Assembly (NCBI GenBank): GCA_021229015.1
Contig: CM037792.1
Span: 558,001-622,000 of the forward strand
Length of the DNA: 64,000 bases
Direction of reading: 5' to 3'
From: Solen grandis
Taxonomy: Eukaryota > Mollusca > Bivalvia > Adapedonta > Solenidae
Positions 1 through 11,139 of this stretch are shown one piece after another. Under the pieces are notes generated by a model. The model searched no databases. It saw only the letters and a program-made list of their open reading frames with translations, and was not told the DNA's origin. Both the position numbers and the translations under genes were made by a program. The first letter of the stretch is position 1; every line of letters begins with the position of its first letter.

Positions 1-342
1 ACCACATATATTTAGTAAAAAATATGTTTGACAACGTTAAAATTAACACAAAAACGTTTTTTACAGTTGTCGCTGTTTTTCAGCACTGAACATATTAACC
101 TTCATCTGTGGACACAAATGAACTACTGAAGCGTATGAAAACATATGTAAAGGCTATAATGCACCATACAGGGAGCTTATGAATGTTAAATTTTTTGGTA
201 TAACAAAAACTAGAGCTATTACTAAAGGTGATGAATACCCCCCACACAGCCTTTCTTTACAATCAAGTGCCCAGCTATAGGAGGTAAGTCACATTTAATG
301 AATTGATGAATTCAAGTGACAAATTATACAAGACTAATAAAA
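1..342. other. Gene-free AT-rich DNA
   Basis: No coding region, tandem repeat or recognisable element is visible here. It is AT-rich single-copy-looking sequence ending at the left border of the first pearl/HINE-like element. Confidence 0.5.
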
Positions 343-2028
343 TAAGAGGGCCAAGATGGCCCTGTGTCGCTCACCTGATTAAGATGGCTGTGTTAGGCAA
401 AATGACAAAAAATCTGGCATCTAAAGTGTTTTTCTAACATTTGACTAAGTGGCCTACATTTTGATCCTACCTGAATTTACCTGGTGACCTAGTTTTTGAC
501 CCCACATGACCCATTTTCAAAACCCATCCGAAGTATTATGTAGACAAACATCCTGACCAAGTTTCATGAAGATTGGGCCAAAACTGTGGCCTCTAAAGTG
601 TTCACAAGGTTTTTTCTATCCGATTGTTTAGATGGAGCCTTACCGTTCCTCACATTATTTTCTGAACTACGTTCAGAATCGTCCTTTTTCGCGACAGCCT
701 CCGGCTTGTCCACCATTTTGATTTTACAAACCACACCACGTGCTGAAATTAGAACGTCCCGTAATAATCCAAATCCAACCAATGGTAAATCCGTCCAACC
801 AACGAATTCCAACAAGATTTCAACATGAAACCTTATAAACCTAGATCTACGATCTAAAAAATATTTTCCACGAGACGTTCGCCCTGCTTCTCAAGCAAGC
901 TCAACCGCAAGTGCTCTGCGCATGCGTAACCGAATCTCAGGTAAGCCTGAACGAAATTTGACGAAAAAGAATTTGACCTGGTGACCTAGTTTTCGACCCC
1001 AAATGACCCAATTTCGAACTCATCCGAGATATCATGTAGACAAACATCCTGACCAAGTTTCATGAAGATTGGGCCAAAACTGTGGCCTCTAGAGCGTTTA
1101 CAAGGTTTTTCTAAGATTTGACCTGGTGACCTAGATTTTGACCCCACATGACCCAATTTCGAACATCCGAGATATCATGTAGACAAACATCCTGACCAAT
1201 TTTCATGAAGATTGGGCCAAAACTGTGGCCTCTAGAGTGTTCACAAGGTTTTTCTAAGATTTGACCTGCTGACTTAGTTTTTGACCCCACATGACCCAAT
1301 TTCGAACTCATCTGAGTTATCATGTAGACAAAGATCCTGACCAAGTTTCATGAAGATTGGGCCAAAACAATGGCCTCTAGAGTGTTCACAAAGTTTTTCT
1401 AAGATTTGACCGGGTGACCTAGAGGGCAAACAAAGTGAAATCTGGCTTTTTTCAATTTTAAAAGGGGCGTAACTCCTGACCTAAGGGTCCAATTTCAGCC
1501 ATAATCCAACTTAGCCAAAATTTGATGGTTATAAACATTGTTATAAAATTTAAAGACAATGACCTAAAAAATAAAGATGCTAGAGTGCAAACAAAGTGCA
1601 ATCTGACTTTTTTAAATAATATAAGGGGCATAACTCCTGACCTAATGGTATGATATCAGCCATAATCGAACTTGGCCGAGATTTTATGGTTATAAACATT
1701 GTTATAAGTTTGAAGATAATTGCTTATGAAATGAAGATGCTAGAGTGCAAACAACGTGAAATCTGGCTTTTTTTAATTTTAAAAGGGGCATAACTCCTGA
1801 CCTAATGTTCCCATATCAGCCATAATCGAACTTGGCCGAGATTTTATGGTTATAAACATTGTTTTTAAGTTTGAAGATAATTGCTCTTAAAATGAAGATG
1901 CTAGAGTGCAAACGAACAAATTGTGGACGACGGACGACGGACGGATGGACAAGCAGACGGACGGACGGACGACGGACATTCATCGATCCTAAAAGCTCAT
2001 CCTGAGCACACGTGTTCAGGTGAGCTAA
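343..2028 (+). mobile_element. Pearl/HINE-like non-autonomous element, family P1, copy A
   Basis: The left end carries a perfect mini-hairpin (347-363, arms AGGGCCA/TGGCCCT, 3-nt loop) followed by GCTCACCTGA (369-378). The exact reverse complement, TCAGGTGAGC, lies at the right end (2016-2025), inside a 3' hairpin followed by TAAAA. Between them are two kinds of tandem core units and, at 1923-1978, a GGAC/GACG-rich tract. Tandem cores plus an ACGG-type microsatellite are known from bivalve pearl elements, now usually grouped with non-autonomous Helitron/Helentron (HINE) elements. No transposase or helicase is encoded. The family assignment is inference from architecture. Confidence 0.7.
976..1915 (+). 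repeat. Two adjacent tandem cores inside P1 copy A
   Basis: From about 976 to 1420 a unit of roughly 145 bp (containing GACCTGGTGACCTAG and GATTGGGCCAAAACTGTGG) is repeated about three times, with a diverged copy upstream at 465-600. From about 1435 to 1915 a second, unrelated unit of about 165-170 bp (containing GGGGCATAACTCCTGACC) is repeated three times. Short ORFs here are by-products of the repeats. Confidence 0.75.
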
Positions 2029-2174
2029 AAAGAATATCTTTTTATGTTCAGTGGCTGTCTTTAACAAAAAATTCCAACACTCATCAATTCAGTAAGGGCA
2101 CCGTAAACAAATTAGTCTGAACAGCATGCACATGCAAAAATAAAATAAATAAATAAATTAATAAATAGGTAATA

Positions 2175-2976
2175 CAGTCGAACCCCGGTTACTCCACCAC
2201 CTCTCATTCAAATACCCGGCGTCATTCGAAATACTTCGTTAGTCCCGATCACTCTCCTTCTTATTTCTATATAAAAAATATCTGGGTTATTCGAATTTGT
2301 ACATTTCGAATACCTGGCCTCATCCGAAAAGATTTTTTGGCCCGTGCCAATCAGTTCGTATGATCTTCGCACCCCTTATCCGAAGTCGCTGACGAGCATT
2401 AATTACCGGCGACATTTTGAAAACAAACAATGGAAAGGTGCGAATGTCAATTAATTACCGAAATGAGTGGGAGACGGCCGCTTACAGTTTGCAAAAGTTG
2501 TTAATTGATTGGATGTTTGTCCAGCAGATCAATCATAAAGGTAATGATTAATGATTTAGATACCTGTGCAGTATTTCGGATACACTGGTAAAAGAAGATT
2601 TACACAAGTGTAACAAGCAGACCACGATTACATCATTTTTTAAATGAACATTTCGAGACGACGTTGATATCACGTTTATACATGTAGTTCTGACCTGATG
2701 AATGTTTATGTATGTATTGACGTATGCATTGATTGTTTTTTTTTTATCAATATCTTTTATGCATAAAAAGATGGAAGTTGTAAAATAAAAGTTAATTAAT
2801 CTATATTCGTTTTCATTTACATTGTAGTAACATATTTTAATAACGTTCACTGCATGAAAAAGTGGGTGGGATGGGTTTTTGTTCCAACGGTCGACGTGGT
2901 TTGGGTTATTCGAAACCATGTCTTACTCGAAATAAAACGCCGATCCCCGGGATTTCGAATAACCGGGGTTCGACTG
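2175..2976. mobile_element. Tc1/mariner-type (pogo/Tigger-like) MITE
   Basis: The 802-bp element is bounded by inverted termini CAGTCGAACCCCGGTTA / TAACCGGGGTTCGACTG (allowing for one extra base at the left edge) and flanked by TA on both sides (2173-2174, 2977-2978), the target duplication expected for Tc1/mariner. TIRs beginning CAGTCGAACC are typical of pogo/Tigger-like elements. No transposase is visible, so it is non-autonomous. The interior contains diverged internal repeats of CATTCGAAATAC-like sequence. Confidence 0.7.
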
Positions 2977-2999
2977 TAATAATAAACAAGGCTTAAAGC

Positions 3000-4149
3000 G
3001 ACAGGGACTGTCACAAAACCAGGTTTTCAACATGGAAAATCCAATTCGAAATGAAGATTTTATTTATAAAATGATCACCAAAGAACATTAATACTTTATG
3101 TTACATGGATGAAGAGTAAATAAGGGTCATAACTCTAAGAAATATGGTTAAATTGACAATATAGGTCAAGTCACTATGTACTGGCCATACTGTGTAGATT
3201 TGGGCAGAATGCATTCAGAAATGAAGAAGGAGAATTTAAGCAAATAAAAGAATGTGTCACTATATGTTACATGAAAACAAGCTCAAAGGTGTGAAATCAG
3301 ATTGTCAAAGGGTAATTGTCTCTGACCTGCAATATCAATGCAGGGTAAAATACAAGATTCAAAATTAAATGTTAGTTCAAGGAAATTATGGATATTTTAA
3401 AACATGAAAAGCAACCTACAGGAATTATCCAAAGACTGATACAAATTTTTTTCTCAAATGTAAATAAGAAAAGCATAAGTGAAGCATAAAAACAAAAGCA
3501 TTCATAGCAAGCCGCTATCAAACAGAAAAGAAAAAAAAAAATATATATATATATATATTTAGTCATAGTGACCTTGACCTTGATCCATTTTCTAATATAT
3601 TTTAGTCATAGTGATCTTGACCTTGATCCATTTTCCAATATATTTTAGTCATAGTGATCTTGACCTTGATCCATTTTCCCTGAAAAGCAATTCCAACCTT
3701 CCTCTTCCCTAAAGGTATCTACTTATCTAATATGAATGCTATACCTTCATTCTAACTCGAGATATCAAGAGGAAACAAAAAATCTATTTTTAGCCATTGT
3801 GACCTTGACCTTGACCTGATTTACCTGAAAAGCAATCCAAACCTTCCTCTTCCCATAAGCTATCTACCTATTAAATATGAATGTTATACCTTCATTTTTA
3901 CCCAAGTTATCGAGCAGAAACAAAAAATCTATTTTTAACCATTGTGACCTTGACCTTGACCCGATTAACCTGAAAAGCAATCCCAAACTTCCTCTTCTCA
4001 TAAGGTATCTACCCATCAAATATAATTGCTATATCTAAATTCTAACTTAAGTTATTGAGCGGAAACGAAAGTTTGACGCCCGCCCGCCCGCCCGCCCAAC
4101 ACGTTCGGCATTCTAATAACCAGGTTTCAACTAGTTGAAAACCTGGTTA
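3000..4149 (+). mobile_element. Pearl/HINE-like element, family P3
   Basis: A 5' mini-hairpin (3000-3012, GACAG-GGA-CTGTC) is followed by AACCAGGTTTTCAAC (3017-3031). Its exact reverse complement sits at 4134-4148 as the right arm of a 3' hairpin that begins at 4118. The core holds three copies of a unit with TGACCTTGATCCATTTTCC (about 3562-3680) and three longer units of about 135 bp with CTTCCTCTTCCC (3680-4060). A (GCCC)n tract lies at 4079-4098, just before the 3' hairpin. The layout matches families P1, P2 and P5 although the sequence is unrelated. Confidence 0.65.
3541..3558. repeat. (AT)n microsatellite after poly-A
   Basis: A run of A followed by about nine AT dinucleotides, lying inside element P3. 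Confidence 0.9.
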
Positions 4150-4317
4150 AAAATAGATTTAAATGACCAGCTAATTTAAAATTGTATATGTAATAAAGTT
4201 CTAAGTTCATCAACAGATAAATGAGATGAGGAAAATTGTAGCTAAAGAAAGTAAATTAGTTATTGGGAAATAATGCAAAGAAAATCAGCAAAAGGAAATA
4301 ACACAAAAGAAAATCAG

Positions 4318-4945
4318 TCAACTGTAACCATTTCGCAATATGCACATCTATGCTTGCTAGTGAAGCTTCCTATGAAATTTGATTGAAATCCATCCAGTAG
4401 TTATTGAAAAATAGCGTGGACAAAGAAAACTCCAAGAAATCAACAAAGTGCCAAAACTCAAAAGAAAATTAGTCAACCGTAATCATTTCATAATATGCAC
4501 ATCTGTGCTTGATATTGAAGCTTCCTATGACCGACTGAAATCCATCCAGTAGTTATTGAGGAAATAGTGTGAACAAAGAAAACTCCAGAAAATCAGCAAA
4601 GGGCCATAACTCAAAAGAAAATCAGTCAACCGTAATCATTTCATAATATGCACATCTGTGTTTGATATTGAAGCTTCCTATGACGTTTGTTTGAAATCTA
4701 TCCAGTAGTTATTGAGAAATAGCCTGGACAAAGAAAACTCCAGAAAATCAGCAAAGGGTCATAACTCAAAAGAAAGTCAATCAACCGTAACAATTTCATA
4801 ATATGCACATCTATGCTCACCAGTGAAGCTTCCTATGAAGTTTGATTGAAATCCATCCAGTAGTTATTGAGAAATAGTGTGGACAAAACTACAGACGGAC
4901 GGACTGACCGACCGACCAACATGGTGACTCCTATATACCCCCCCA
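4318..4945 (+). repeat. Tandem ~157-bp units with 3' GGAC tract (family P7)
   Basis: Four diverged units contain CATCCAGTAGTTATTGA at about 4391, 4543, 4699 and 4855, a spacing near 156 bp. The array ends in a GACGGACGGACTGACCGACC-type tract (4892-4914). This is the pearl-like core plus GGAC layout, but no clear terminal hairpins were found, so the ends are uncertain. Confidence 0.6.
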
Positions 4946-5303
4946 AACTACGTTTGTTATGTTAATATGTTAATATATGTTCTTCAATGTTACAGGTGTG
5001 TAGTTCAGTAAAGTGTGTAATCCATTTTTGTTTCATTATAGAGAATATATAAGGAATTAGCTGACTCCCTAGGGACCTCATTTTTTAAGGGATCAACTTT
5101 ATTTACGCAATTATGGTAGACTGAGCTGACCTTAAAAAATTCTTTGTTTGGAGTTACCCAACCGACTCACGAAAATCGCCACGACTCAACTTTTTTTTGG
5201 CCTTTCAAGTGTCTGATTTTTTTTTCTTTGGCTAGATCAATCGTATATAGCAGTTGCAAAAAAGGAACTCTTACACAACAGGTGATGTCCAGGTGTATAG
5301 CTG

Positions 5304-5855
5304 CTATAAATCCAAACTCAAACAATCGCTAACACAAAACTCTTTTAAGTTTTGATAAGTCATTAAGTGGCATCTAAAAGAAGCTACACCAGAGTTCAAT
5401 AGAAACTGCACATCTGCTTGCATCAGTGTCACTCCCTTTGAAATCAAAGTGGGAATTAAAATCAGTGGAGGGGGCACAGAGGGGCGCATTTGGTGAAACT
5501 TTTGCAAGCATTCATTTGAGGATAATTGACAGCTTCTCACCCCATAATTAATACAGACTTCTACAAATCTACGTATCCTGTTGACACTGCTTTTCCCTTT
5601 TACCTGATACATATTGCACCTTATTGAGTTGGATTTTATGTGCTGATAAGAATATGAGACACCATAGCCCTCTGTTCCCCCAATGCTTGGGATTATGACT
5701 GAAAACAACCTCAGAATGAAATAAGTAAAAGAAACTGGTAAGAAACGCACAATAATTATTAGGTCTCCCAAACAAACTGACTTATTGTTTTTACTCTGTT
5801 TCTTCTTCTTTCTCGCGCTGGCAACTTTGTATGGGCGATATCTCGGAGACTGCAC
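5304..5855 (-). CDS. Unrecognised 183-codon open frame, probably not a gene
   Basis: An open frame of 183 codons on the minus strand. The product is Lys-rich at the start, has a hydrophobic stretch near residues 28-55 and a Cys-containing C-terminal half. I recognise no domain. It overlaps other open frames, has no flanking gene structure and lies in a repeat-rich stretch (5050-5860) that otherwise shows nothing. It is kept only because it is the longest unexplained open frame outside the LTR element. Confidence 0.12.
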   Translation of the reverse strand: MQSPRYRPYKVASARKKKKQSKNNKSVCLGDLIIIVRFLPVSFTYFILRLFSVIIPSIGGTEGYGVSYSYQHIKSNSIRCNMYQVKGKSSVNRIRRFVEVCINYGVRSCQLSSNECLQKFHQMRPSVPPPLILIPTLISKGVTLMQADVQFLLNSGVASFRCHLMTYQNLKEFCVSDCLSLDL

Positions 5856-5869
5856 AACATATCTTTACA

Positions 5870-6319
5870 AAACTTCATATGATTGTAGTCCTCAATGTGT
5901 AGTGGTGCCTCCCAGACTTTTTTAAATGGGGGGTCCCTGGGAGTCAAGCCCCACCCCCTCAAAGATGTTTTTTTTTAATAAAAAATGTATTTTGGTTAAA
6001 TATATCAAATTTTCAACCTTGAATCATATATTTTTTCCTCATAATGAGATGAATTGAATGGTACTTCTTTTATGTTCACATGAGTCACCAAGAGGTCAGG
6101 CCCCCACCCCCTCAATTTTTACTTGTAACATTATATCTGAAAAAACTGTTCAGATCCCAACCAATAAATCATATATATTCTTGTTCTTCATGATGAGACA
6201 GATTCGGGGGGGGGGGGGGGGGGGGGGGGCAGCGGTTCAAAAACCATTGATATCCCCACCCATAAACTATATATATTCTTGTTCCTCATGATCAGATGGA
6301 TTGAATGGTACATCTTTGA
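5870..6319 (+). repeat. Older P1-like repeat, left half, split by the hAT element
   Basis: Successive diverged units contain GTCACCAAGAGGTCAGGCCC and ATTCTTGTTCTTCATGATGA. The sequence resumes at 8453 with GTTCATATGGGTCACCAGGG, which aligns with 6072-6100. The hAT element therefore inserted into this repeat. A G24 tract (6206-6229) lies inside. Confidence 0.6.
6206..6229. repeat. Homopolymer of 24 G
   Basis: An uninterrupted run of 24 G on the plus strand within the diverged P1-like repeat. Runs this long are prone to length error in assemblies. Confidence 0.9.
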
Positions 6320-7159
6320 TAGGGCTGCTGCGAGTATCCACGAATTCTGTCTGCAAATCGGGTACGAATATTCGCCACGGCGAAGATTGCTGGATCGCGA
6401 TCTTTTCTTTAAACACCTACCTCAAATATTTTTATAAATCTTAAATGAAAAAAATAATGAAATTTAAGTGAATATAAACGACGTTTTTCAAACCCAAAGT
6501 TGTTTTTACAAAACTGAAAGTAAAATATGACAAACATGTAGAGCTAGCAATGCTGTGCGTCAGTAAAGATTCAAATTGAAATCATCGGTACAATTTCGGC
6601 ATACTGTAATAATGTCTAGCGTTACCAAAAATATAATTCATTAATAAATTAAGAATCAAGCATTATCATAAGTATTCATCATATTTTTCAAAATTTGAAA
6701 ATACATCCTACATGTAGTGCTTAGCAACGCTGTAAGTCGAGGAAGATTCGGATGTAAATCATTGATATCAGTACATCACGTTTCCAAAATCATTCCAGTA
6801 AGTTGCAAATGGGGGTCTCTTGGACCCCCTGATTTCTTTTTATGGGGTCCAAATCAAATTTTGGGGGTCCAAAATAACATTGATGTAGAATAGTGAAAGG
6901 TACTAACTATAGTATAAGTGTATACAAGTGTTGCCTGACTGAGCTTCATGTATTAAGTTAAACTATTAGCTTTAAAGGGGGCAGAGTTGAGAATTGTGCA
7001 TGAAGTTAAGACCTGGGTACTGTTATAATTATTATGATGCTATGGATAATTAGATTAAAAAAAGGCCAAAGTATGCATGAACTTTTATTTCTTTCCTGTC
7101 TTCTAGATTTTGTTATATAATAGCCACATAACAGGTGACTGTTATCTGTGATCTGTGAT

Positions 7160-7492
7160 TCACAACAGAGATTGAAGTGAAACTTGTTTAAGAGCTTCAA
7201 CATGACCTTTTGACTTTTCATGCCTCTCGAGCGTTGATTTGCGAAAATTTATGCATCCCTTTACGAATGGATTGTCTTGGCCTGTTTTGATACACGGGTT
7301 GCAGTGCATTCGGTCATCAGTAAATTCTAACCAAGAAAACTGCTTTAGCCAAGCAGATTGAAATGATTTTGAATATTTAATTCGTTTACTTTAAGGACTA
7401 GACTCAGAGCCACCAGAATCAGAATCAGTTTTGTTTTCGTCGGCAGTTTTCGCAGACGACATAAAGAAGTTCGTCAGTTTGCTTTGAGCCAT
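7160..7492 (-). pseudogene. ZNF862/KIAA1586-like N-terminal fragment with PIP-box-like start, one in-frame stop
   Basis: Reading from the ATG at 7492-7490, one frame runs to the TGA at 7162-7160, interrupted only by a TAA at 7393-7391. The first ten residues are MAQSKLTNFF, which fit the PCNA-interacting (PIP-box) pattern Q-x-x-L-x-x-F-F. After an acidic Ser-rich stretch and the stop comes a segment with WLKQFSWLEF, an M-x-C-x-x-C pair, FVKGCINFRKSTLERH and a final H six residues later. This is the layout of the TTF-type zinc finger seen in ZNF862/KIAA1586-like, hAT-derived proteins. It lies antisense within the hAT element and lacks any downstream catalytic or dimerisation part. Family recognition is from memory of the motif, without a search. 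Confidence 0.6.
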
Positions 7493-7995
7493 GGTTGTTT
7501 ACCTAAGCGACGACTGCAACTGTGACAAATTATCGATTTTTAACAGCGCGTTTGGGTGTAAATATTTGAGACACAGTCTGTAATTTTTTACAGCATCATA
7601 ACTCAGTACCAGTCTACCGGGGAATTCCCCTTGTAGTTATCCCTCTTACAGTCTGCTCTGAAAATCTCCTGACGTTTTTTTTTCACGGTTTTTTTTTTCC
7701 ATTTTTTTTTTTTTTTTTTTTTTTTTTCAATTTAAAATATCCATATCTTTTAAAGAAAAAATGGACAAACGCTGAATTGAGATTGCGTCCAGGCAGACGC
7801 ACAATATTTTATTTTGGGGGTCCAACGTTCAGATAATGCGTCTGAGACGCATGATTTGTGCGTCAGGGAAAACCCTGACTTTACTGAATGAATCTTCTGC
7901 AATTTGTATACATGGCAGTGAAAAACAACTTTACAGAAATTCACCCGCGAAGCACACATCAAATGTGTAGAAATATTTTCTACCTAAGATGAAAA

Positions 7996-8081
7996 AGGCT
8001 ATTTGTTAAACCTGCAACTTAAATGTTGCATATACTGGCGGTACAACTAACCTGTCCAATCACCTAAAAATGATACGTCAA
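7996..8081 (+). pseudogene. BED zinc-finger remnant of a hAT transposase
   Basis: The plus-strand frame shows a Cys (8004), a stop (8007), a Cys (8013), then YTGGTTNLSNHL and a basic tail. C-x2-C followed by Y-x-G-G-T-[ST]-N-L-x-x-H-L is the classic BED finger of hAT transposases. The in-frame TAA between the two cysteines and the lack of a catalytic domain downstream show that it is dead. Confidence 0.65.
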
Positions 8082-8452
8082 AAAATACAGGTAGGCTTTC
8101 GTAACTGTTACCAAAACTGAAAGTAAGCAAATTTTGTGTGTAGAATATAAACACGTTTTTATCAAAGCAAATAAATGATATTGGATCTTATCATTTGGCA
8201 TTTGAATTCCATCTTTTTTACTGCGGAGCTTAGAGAGTTGCTCAGTCTAAACTTATCATATATATTCATTACAGGTTTCACTTTTGTTATTATCAATAAA
8301 ACTGTTTAAATTTAATATGCTAGTTCTGTTTGTCAAAGGATTCTTTAAGGTTTAAACAAATGATTCGTGATCCGATCTGTGAATTGTCAGTCTCGGATCG
8401 TGGATCGGATCTGATCGTCACTTGCCCAACAATCCACAGCCCTAATCTTTGA

Positions 8453-8790
8453 TGTTCATATGGGTCACCAGGGGGTCAGGCCCTACTCCCTCAATTTTAC
8501 TTATGACCTTATGACCATTGGTTTCTGAGGAGAAGATTTTTAAAGTTTTTGTTATATATAAAATTCTGTTGGTTGCCATGACAACCAGAGTTCTGCATGG
8601 ATCAAGTTGGGTTTTTTTTTTAGTAACTTTTGTGTAGGACCACCTAAAGATCATTCATGCCAAGTTAAATGAATTTCTACTGAGCAGTTTCAGAGAACAT
8701 GTCTTTTAATTTAAAAAAATTGTTGACGCCGCCCGATGGATGAAGGGTCATCCCAATAGCTCATCCTGAGCCTTTTGTATATAATAGACT
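8453..8790 (+). repeat. Older P1-like repeat, right half
   Basis: This continues the repeat interrupted by the hAT element and ends with TTGTTGACGCCGCCCGATGG and GCTCATCCTGAGC. These correspond to the GC-rich tract and 3' hairpin of family P1, much diverged. From 8791 to 9190 nothing recognisable is seen. Confidence 0.55.
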
Positions 8791-9189
8791 ACCTGGTGGT
8801 AATATTCACCCATCTGACACTATGTGTCTCTTGACCAAACAAGTAGAAATTTCATGCCATTACTTCCACCAGACACAAATAATTGAATGGCATTTAATAA
8901 TGATTTAATAAGGAGGAAAAATGGAAAGACTATACCTTCCTTATGCCCGTCTGGATGCTTGTTTCAAGCAGCTCCTCTTTCTTTCCATTTTTCTTTGAAC
9001 TGCGTTGTCTGTCTATGTCAACAAGACTGAAAGCCCTTTTAGTAACTTGTCTCCTCCTGTAACATAATCATATTTTTTTCATGAGGCCAAGGTCCAATTT
9101 GGGAAGCTAAAGACATGAATCTTAGCTTTATGTTAATCAAACAATTGCTGCTATTGATATTTGTGTCTTTGTTGGTTTTTGGTTTTGGT

Positions 9190-9419
9190 TTGTTTGGTAG
9201 GTTTAACTTCCCACCGACAGTATTTCAGATTTCAGTCATTTGGAGACTATGTCTACATGAAATAGATATAGTGCTGCCACACTGCAGTATCATGCCATAG
9301 ACATGTGGCATGATACCACACCCAGTCACAATTTTGGTATGTCGCTGCCAGGGATTAAACCCCAAAACCTCCTGCTCCCAAGGCAGATGCTCTTACCACT
9401 CAGCCACGAGGGACAGTGT
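9190..9419 (-). mobile_element. tRNA-derived SINE, family A, copy 1
   Basis: Read on the minus strand, the head starts near 9419 with an A-box-like GGCTGAGTGG and a B-box-like GGGTTTAATCCC. The body has GATACTGCAGTGTGGCAGCA and the end has AAATGACTGAAAT and ACTGTCGGTGGGAAG. At least four more copies of this body occur in the window (22.8, 50.2, 51.3 and 58.1 kb), all in the same orientation. Confidence 0.7.
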
Positions 9420-9819
9420 TAATTTTAGTTTGAAATAAGGTTCTTTGCTTTGGTTTTTGAAAAATAAACCTGAAACTTAATCAATGCTAATGCAGAAACC
9501 AACTTGAGGGCCACGACGGTCACACCATTTTTTTTTTCTTTGAAAATTGGAAGCTATGTAAAATTCATTCACATTTCATTCATCTGACATGACTTACATC
9601 TTTCTCTCTATACAGAAAGAGGTAAAAAAAACTGTGTGAAAATTCACAACAAAACATAGGTCTCAGCATGCATGCACATGCTCATGAAGATGAATAACAA
9701 AATGACTTAATTTACAATATAAAGTTCATATGAAGCATTAAAAAATATGAATATAAAAAAAATGTTAAAGGAATTTAAAAAAAGTATTATGAGTAATGAA
9801 TGTAATCAACATATATAAA

Positions 9820-11139
9820 ACAAGAGCTGTCAGAGGACAGCACACTCGACTATTCAAAATGCCTGTTGGTAAATAAAATAAAATCTATTTCTATTCTTGC
9901 CCTTCATATACCCTGTATATCATAATAGTCAAAAATGATATACCTTGATAGTCTAATACCCCTAAATAGGTTTATGAAGTCTAAAATCAATCCCATGCAT
10001 AGTTACTGAGACATAAGCAAAATAACACTGTGCATGCAAAACTTTAACCAAGTATCCAAGTTAGAAAAGGGCCATAATCTGTATAAAATTCAGTCCAAGA
10101 GTTATCCTCCTTGGTTTTCTGATGCCCCTTTACACACTTCTAAACTTTCTAGTCAATACCATAAACAATTTCTGAGATATAAGCTGGATAGTAGCTTGCA
10201 TGCAAAACTTTAACCAAAAAAGTCTTTAAGTCAAAAAGTGGCCCTAATCTGCATTATATTCAGTCAAAAACTATCTGCCACTATAGTTTGATACCAGTGA
10301 GCATATTAAAGAAGTTTCAAATCAAACCCATGCCTGGTTACTGAAATATAAGCATGAAATTCCTAGCATGCAAAACTTTAACCAAAATTTCTAAGTTAAA
10401 AAGGGGCCATAACTTGAAATATATTAGATCACATGTTACCTTCCTTGATAGTATAATACCCCTAAACATATTAAAGATGTTTCAAATCAATCCCATGCCT
10501 GGACTCTATGAAAGTACCTTGCATGCAAAACTTTAACCAAAACTTTATAAGTTAAAAAGGGGCCATAACTTGTAATATATATTCCATCAAGTTATCTACC
10601 TTGATAGCATGATACCCCTTAACATATTAAAGATGTTTCAAGTCAATTTCATACCTGGATACTGAGATATAAGCATGAAAGTACCTTGCATGTAAAACTT
10701 TAACCAAAATTTCTAAGTTAAAAAAGGGGCCAAAATTTGTAATATATTCCATCAAGTGTTATCTACCTTGGTTGTCTGATGCCCCTTAACATAATCATAA
10801 ACTTTCAAGTCTATACCATGAATGGTTATTGAGATATAAGGCTAATAGTAGCTTGCATGAAAAACTTTAAATGTTCTATTGCATGCAAAACTTTAACCAA
10901 ACAAAATTTCTAAGTTAAAAAGGGACCATAATTCATATCAAATTCAGTCAAGAGTTATTCATCTTGGTTGTCTGATGCCCCTGAACATATTCATAAACTG
11001 TAAAGTCAATACCATAAATAGTTATTGAGATATAAGGTTGATAGTAACTTGCATGCAAAACTTAACCAAGAGCTGCAACGCCAACGCCGACACAAGGGCG
11101 ACTACAATAGCTCTCATAATCTTCGAATAGTTGAGCTAA
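9820..11139 (+). mobile_element. Pearl/HINE-like element, family P2
   Basis: A 5' mini-hairpin (9826-9841, GCTGTC-AGAG-GACAGC) is followed by CTCGACTATTC (9845-9855). Its near-perfect inverse GAATAGTTGAG is at 11125-11135, followed by CTAAT. The core is a series of diverged units of about 155-175 bp with GCATGCAAAACTTTAACCA and AAGGGGCCATAA. A GC-rich CAACGCCAACGCCGACAC tract lies at 11079-11097, just before the 3' end. Confidence 0.7.

Larger units (their letters stand above)
6320..8444. mobile_element. hAT-superfamily element, decayed, with exact 8-bp target duplication
   Basis: Ends are TAGGGCTG (6320-6327) and its reverse complement CAGCCCTA (8437-8444). Both are flanked by the identical octamer ATCTTTGA (6312-6319 and 8445-8452). 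An 8-bp duplication and short TIRs of this type define hAT elements. The flanks join into one continuous older repeat, confirming the insertion. Subterminal ATCGCGATC/GGATCGGATC-like motifs lie near both ends. The interior has a plus-strand BED-finger remnant and a minus-strand ZNF862-like remnant, but no intact transposase. Confidence 0.85.

Noticed and set aside
1816..2120. Short frames containing DGRRTDGQADGRTD-like repeats
   Set aside because: These are translations of the GGAC/GACG tract of a pearl-like element. The same applies to the frame at 30937-31155.
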